24,829 nucleotides of DNA from an uncultured Clostridia bacterium (GTDB lineage: Bacteria; Bacillota; Clostridia; Christensenellales; Aristaeellaceae): contig CAKUAV010000024.1 in assembly GCA_934636425.1 (NCBI GenBank), positions 1 through 24,829 of the forward strand. The letters are read 5' to 3'. A program made the translations under genes and the position numbers. This document shows, piece after piece, positions 21,794 through 24,829 of this stretch. How positions within the stretch are numbered: position 1 is the stretch's first letter; the number at the start of each line of letters is the position of its first letter. The notes beneath the pieces are model-generated. The model did not search any database and was not told the origin of the DNA. It saw only the letters and a list, made by a program, of their open reading frames with translations.

Positions 21794-23560
21794 TTATTTG
21801 CCGAAGGGAACGCGCGCGGCGTAGCTGGTATGCAGCAGCTCGTGCGCCAGATGAGAGTTCGGCTCGCCCAGGAATTCGGTATAGAGCGCCTTGACCTGGG
21901 GGTTGTTGTGAGACTGGCGCAGCGTCTGCCGCTCGTCCTCGCTGTAGAGCGCCTGAGCTCTCTTCTCCTTATAGGTGTCCATGATGTCCGCGTCCTCGTC
22001 GGGCAGGAAGCACTCACGGACATAGGGCTGGCCGCCGCCATTGATGCAGCCGCCGGGGCAGCCCATGATCTCGATGAAGTGATACTTGCTCTTGCCGGCG
22101 CGGATGTCGTCCAGCAGCACCTTGGCGTTCTTCATGCCGTGCGCCACGGCGACATTGAGCTTCATGCCGTTCAGATCAAAGCTGGCTTCCTTGACGCCTT
22201 CAAAGCCGCGCACTTCCTCGAACTTCACGCCCTCGTGCTCCTTGCCGGTCAGCACAAAGGCTGCGGTGCGCAGAGCGGCTTCCATAACGCCGCCGGTCAC
22301 GCCGAATATGACGCCCGCGCCGGTGTAATCGCCCATGATGTCGCGGTCGAAATCTTCGTCAGGCAGACGCGTGAACTGAATGCCGCTTCTCTTGATCAGA
22401 CGACCCAGCTCGCGGGTGGTCAGCACGGCGTCCACGTCCTTCAGGCCGCGGGTGACCAGCTGCTCGCGCTCTTTTTCGAACTTCTTGGCGGTGCAGGGCA
22501 TAATCGAGACGACGAACATATCCTCGGGATCCACGCCGATCTTCTCGGCATAGAAGTGCTTGAGGATCGCGCCCTGCATCTCGTGCGGGGACTTGCAGCT
22601 GGAGAGATGGCCCAGGCAGTCTCCATAGTAGTATTCGGCGTAGTTGATCCAGCCGGGCGAGCAGGAGGTGATCATCGGCAGCTCGCCGCCGTTCTTGATG
22701 CGTCCCAGCAGCTCGGTGGCCTCTTCCATGATGGTGAGGTCGGCGCCGTAATCGGTGTCGAACACCTTCTTGAAGCCCAGACGGCGCAGCGCGGCGACCA
22801 TTTTGCCGGTCACGGGCGTGCCGATCTTCATGCCGAATTCCTCGCCCAGAGCGGCGCGGACGGCGGGCGCGGTCTGCACGACGACATACTTGCCGGCGCG
22901 GAACGCATCGTCCACCCTGGCGATCTCGCTCTTCTCCATCAGAGCGCCGGTCGGGCAGACGCTGACACACTGGCCGCACATGATGCAGGGAGAATCGACG
23001 AAGGAACGGTTTTCGGCCGGGGCGACGATCGTCCTGAAGCCGCGGTTTTCAAAGCCCAGTATGCCGTTGCCGTGGGCGTTCTGGCAGCGGGCGACGCAGC
23101 GGCCGCACAGCACGCACTTCGACGTGTCGCGCACGATGGAGGGCGACAGATCGTCGTAGGTCACGGGGGTCTGGCTGCCCTCGAACATATCCTCGCGCGC
23201 GCCGGTCAGACGGGCGACATGGAGCAGCTCGCACTTTTCGTTCTTTTCACACTGCTGGCACTTCATGGAGTGGTTGCTCAAAAGCAGCTCCACGGAAGCG
23301 CGGCGGGCAGCGGTGGCCTTGGGAGACGATATGGTGATCTCCATGCCTTCGTTTACAGGATAGACGCAGGACGCGACCAGGCCGCGCGCGCCGGTGGCCT
23401 CAACCAGGCAGACGCGGCAGGAACCGCGGTTGCACTCGCCGTGATTGAACGCGCAGAGGGAGGGAATTTCATAGCCGCACGCTCTGGCCGCTTCGAGAAT
23501 GGTCATTCCCGCCTCAACCTCATAGGGAATCCCTTCGATTTTTATATTAACTTTCGCCAT
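21794..23560 (-). CDS. hydA: [FeFe] hydrogenase catalytic subunit HydA
   Basis: 588 residues. The domain order is an N-terminal [2Fe-2S] domain (C36, C48, C51, C65), a His-Cys3 [4Fe-4S] motif (H97, C101, C104, C110), two [4Fe-4S] motifs (CVLCGRCVARC and CIMCGQCVSVC) and the H-cluster domain. H-cluster motifs are TSCSPGW (L1), MPCTAKKFE (L2) and EIMGCPGGCINGGGQP (L3), with a small-subunit-like C-terminus. L1 has Ser where many enzymes have a second Cys. It catalyses reversible proton reduction to H2 in the cytoplasm. The gene follows hydB by 13 bases, with GAGGGGAG overlapping the hydB stop. With HydB and a HydC expected upstream, it should form an enzyme that oxidises NADH and reduced ferredoxin together. 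Maturases HydE, HydF and HydG are not in the window. Confidence 0.95.
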   Translation of the reverse strand: MAKVNIKIEGIPYEVEAGMTILEAARACGYEIPSLCAFNHGECNRGSCRVCLVEATGARGLVASCVYPVNEGMEITISSPKATAARRASVELLLSNHSMKCQQCEKNEKCELLHVARLTGAREDMFEGSQTPVTYDDLSPSIVRDTSKCVLCGRCVARCQNAHGNGILGFENRGFRTIVAPAENRSFVDSPCIMCGQCVSVCPTGALMEKSEIARVDDAFRAGKYVVVQTAPAVRAALGEEFGMKIGTPVTGKMVAALRRLGFKKVFDTDYGADLTIMEEATELLGRIKNGGELPMITSCSPGWINYAEYYYGDCLGHLSSCKSPHEMQGAILKHFYAEKIGVDPEDMFVVSIMPCTAKKFEKEREQLVTRGLKDVDAVLTTRELGRLIKRSGIQFTRLPDEDFDRDIMGDYTGAGVIFGVTGGVMEAALRTAAFVLTGKEHEGVKFEEVRGFEGVKEASFDLNGMKLNVAVAHGMKNAKVLLDDIRAGKSKYHFIEIMGCPGGCINGGGQPYVRECFLPDEDADIMDTYKEKRAQALYSEDERQTLRQSHNNPQVKALYTEFLGEPNSHLAHELLHTSYAARVPFGK

Positions 23561-23573
23561 GTCTATTCTCCCC

Positions 23574-24829
23574 TCACTTCTTCTCGATGGCGCCGAACTT
23601 ACAGGAGGAAATGCAGGCTCCGCACTTTATGCACTTCTCCTGATCGATGACGAACGGAACCTCGCGAACCTTGCCGGTAATCGCGCCGACCGGGCACTGA
23701 CGCGCGCACAGCGAGCAGCGCTTGCACTTGTCGGGATCGATCTCGTACTTCATCAGCTTCTTGCAGACGTGCGCCGGGCAGTTCTTGTCGATAATGTGCG
23801 CCTTGTATTCATCGCGGAAGGAGGCGAGCGTGGACAGAACCGGGTTGGCCGCGGTCTGACCCAGCGCGCACAGCGAGCCGGCCTTGATCGTGGCGGCCAG
23901 CTCCTCGAGCTGCTTAAGATCCTCCATGTCGGCCTTGCCGGTGGTGATCTTGGTCAGGTACTCGAGCATGCGCTTTGTGCCGATGCGGCAGGGAGAACAC
24001 TTGCCGCAGGACTCGTCGCAGATGAATTCCATATAGAACTTCGCGACGTCGACCATGCAGTTGTCCTCGTCCATGACGATGGCGCCGCCGGAGCCCATCA
24101 TCGAGCCCTTGGCCACCAGGTTGTCAAAGTCGATGGGCGTGTCCAGATCCTTCGCGGTCAGGCAGCCGCCGGAGGGGCCGCCGGTCTGAATGGCCTTGAA
24201 TTCCTTGCCGCCGGGGATGCCGCCGCCGATGTCGTAGATCAGCTCGCGCAGCGTGGTGCCCATGGGCACTTCAACCAGGCCGACGTTGTTGATCTTGCCG
24301 CCCAGCGCGAACACCTTGGTGCCCTTGGACCGCTCGGTGCCGTAGCGGGCGAACTCGTCCTTGCCCTTGCGCATGATGTAGGGCACGCAGGCCAGCGTCT
24401 CGACGTTGTTGACGATGGTCGGGCAATCCCACAGACCCTTGACGGCCGGGAACGGCGGACGGGGACGCGGCATACCGCGCTGACCCTGAATGGAGTTGAG
24501 CAGAGCGGTTTCCTCGCCGCAGACGAACGCGCCCGCGCCCAGGCGGATGTGCGCGCGGAAGGAGAAATCCGTGCCCAGAATGTTGTCGCCCAGAAGGCCG
24601 ATTTCCTCAGCCTGACGGATGGCGATTTTCAGGCGATTGACCGCGATGGGATACTCGGCGCGGACGTAGAAATAGCCGTTCTGCGCGCCGATGGCGTAAC
24701 CGGCGATGACCATGCCTTCGATGACGGCCAGCGGGTTGCCCTCGAGTATGGAGCGATCCATGAACGCGCCGGGATCGCCCTCGTCGCCATTGCAGACCAC
24801 ATACTTGGTTCCGTCGGGCTGCGCATAGG
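23574..24829 (-). CDS. hydB: NADH-binding hydrogenase subunit HydB (NuoF-like), N-terminus outside the window
   Basis: About 418 residues are visible; the gene enters from the right edge, so the start and the thioredoxin-like [2Fe-2S] domain expected of full-length HydB are missing. Visible parts, in order, are the FMN/NADH-binding region (VCNGDEGDPGAFMDR and GAGAFVCGEETALLNS), an SLBB domain, an NADH-type [4Fe-4S] domain (ESCGKCSPCRIGTKRM) and a C-terminal extension with two ferredoxin-type clusters (CKRCSLCARQCPVG and CIKCGACISSC). That extension separates HydB of bifurcating hydrogenases from respiratory NuoF. It passes electrons between NADH and HydA. HydB-type formate dehydrogenase or NADP-reducing hydrogenase subunits (HndC) look alike, but the adjacent hydA settles the context. 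Confidence 0.92.
   Translation of the reverse strand, partial: YAQPDGTKYVVCNGDEGDPGAFMDRSILEGNPLAVIEGMVIAGYAIGAQNGYFYVRAEYPIAVNRLKIAIRQAEEIGLLGDNILGTDFSFRAHIRLGAGAFVCGEETALLNSIQGQRGMPRPRPPFPAVKGLWDCPTIVNNVETLACVPYIMRKGKDEFARYGTERSKGTKVFALGGKINNVGLVEVPMGTTLRELIYDIGGGIPGGKEFKAIQTGGPSGGCLTAKDLDTPIDFDNLVAKGSMMGSGGAIVMDEDNCMVDVAKFYMEFICDESCGKCSPCRIGTKRMLEYLTKITTGKADMEDLKQLEELAATIKAGSLCALGQTAANPVLSTLASFRDEYKAHIIDKNCPAHVCKKLMKYEIDPDKCKRCSLCARQCPVGAITGKVREVPFVIDQEKCIKCGACISSCKFGAIEKK

Noticed and set aside
21830..23650. 606-codon plus-strand ORF opposite hydA
   Set aside because: Its translation is a reverse shadow of HydA; the minus strand carries all iron-sulfur and H-cluster motifs.
1..24829. CRISPR arrays, tRNA or rRNA genes, IS elements, prophage genes
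   Set aside because: Looked for direct-repeat spacing, cloverleaf ends and transposase or integrase motifs; none seen.

Overview
The window looks like chromosome from an anaerobic, GC-rich member of the Clostridia (Bacillota). The support is a HydB/HydA-type NADH-linked [FeFe] hydrogenase pair, a pepP-efp cluster with a CD1247-type zinc-ribbon protein, an AgrC/LytTR-style two-component pair, strong AGGAGG ribosome binding sites, and sigma-A promoters of the TTGACA-17-TATAAT type. I cannot fix the genus. No rRNA, tRNA, CRISPR array, transposase or phage gene is visible.

Plus strand, 1-7784: the last residues of a GroEL-like chaperonin and its terminator; a long non-coding stretch holding a dispersed repeat; a three-gene unit (membrane-anchored tandem lamin-tail protein, VTC-domain polyphosphate-polymerase-like protein, DUF4956 membrane protein) closed by a terminator; then two overlapping genes for a heterodimeric ABC exporter.

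Middle, 7798-13519: a shared hairpin separates the exporter from a convergent LytTR response regulator and a histidine kinase without a sensor domain. Back-to-back promoters drive the regulator leftward and a DUF4886 SGNH-like protein rightward. A large M16C zinc-metallopeptidase lipoprotein follows with its own promoter, possible operator and terminator. Just beyond it, a perfect consensus promoter with a ribosome binding site faces into the 3' end of the next operon and encodes only a 23-codon ORF.

Minus strand, 18252-13455: a six-gene operon with tight coupling. The order is a lipoate-protein ligase paralogue, a free-standing lipoyl domain, lipoyl synthase LipA, a second lipoate-protein ligase, a D-allulose/D-tagatose 3-epimerase-like enzyme and a Cof-type HAD phosphatase. 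The first four can make and attach lipoyl groups, and the small carrier domain is the only lipoyl acceptor in view.

Minus strand, 21055-18654: pepP (Xaa-Pro peptidase), efp (elongation factor P) and the CD1247-type protein, ending at a terminator. Minus strand, 24829-21752: hydB (partial) and hydA, the NADH-binding and catalytic subunits of a probable electron-bifurcating hydrogenase.

The least explained material is non-coding. A roughly 200-bp repeat family has one copy after groEL and two head-to-head copies after hydA. Other oddities are the orphan consensus promoter at 13379, and a lower-GC gap around 18250-18650 with a perfect 14-bp palindrome and a possible 61-codon ORF.
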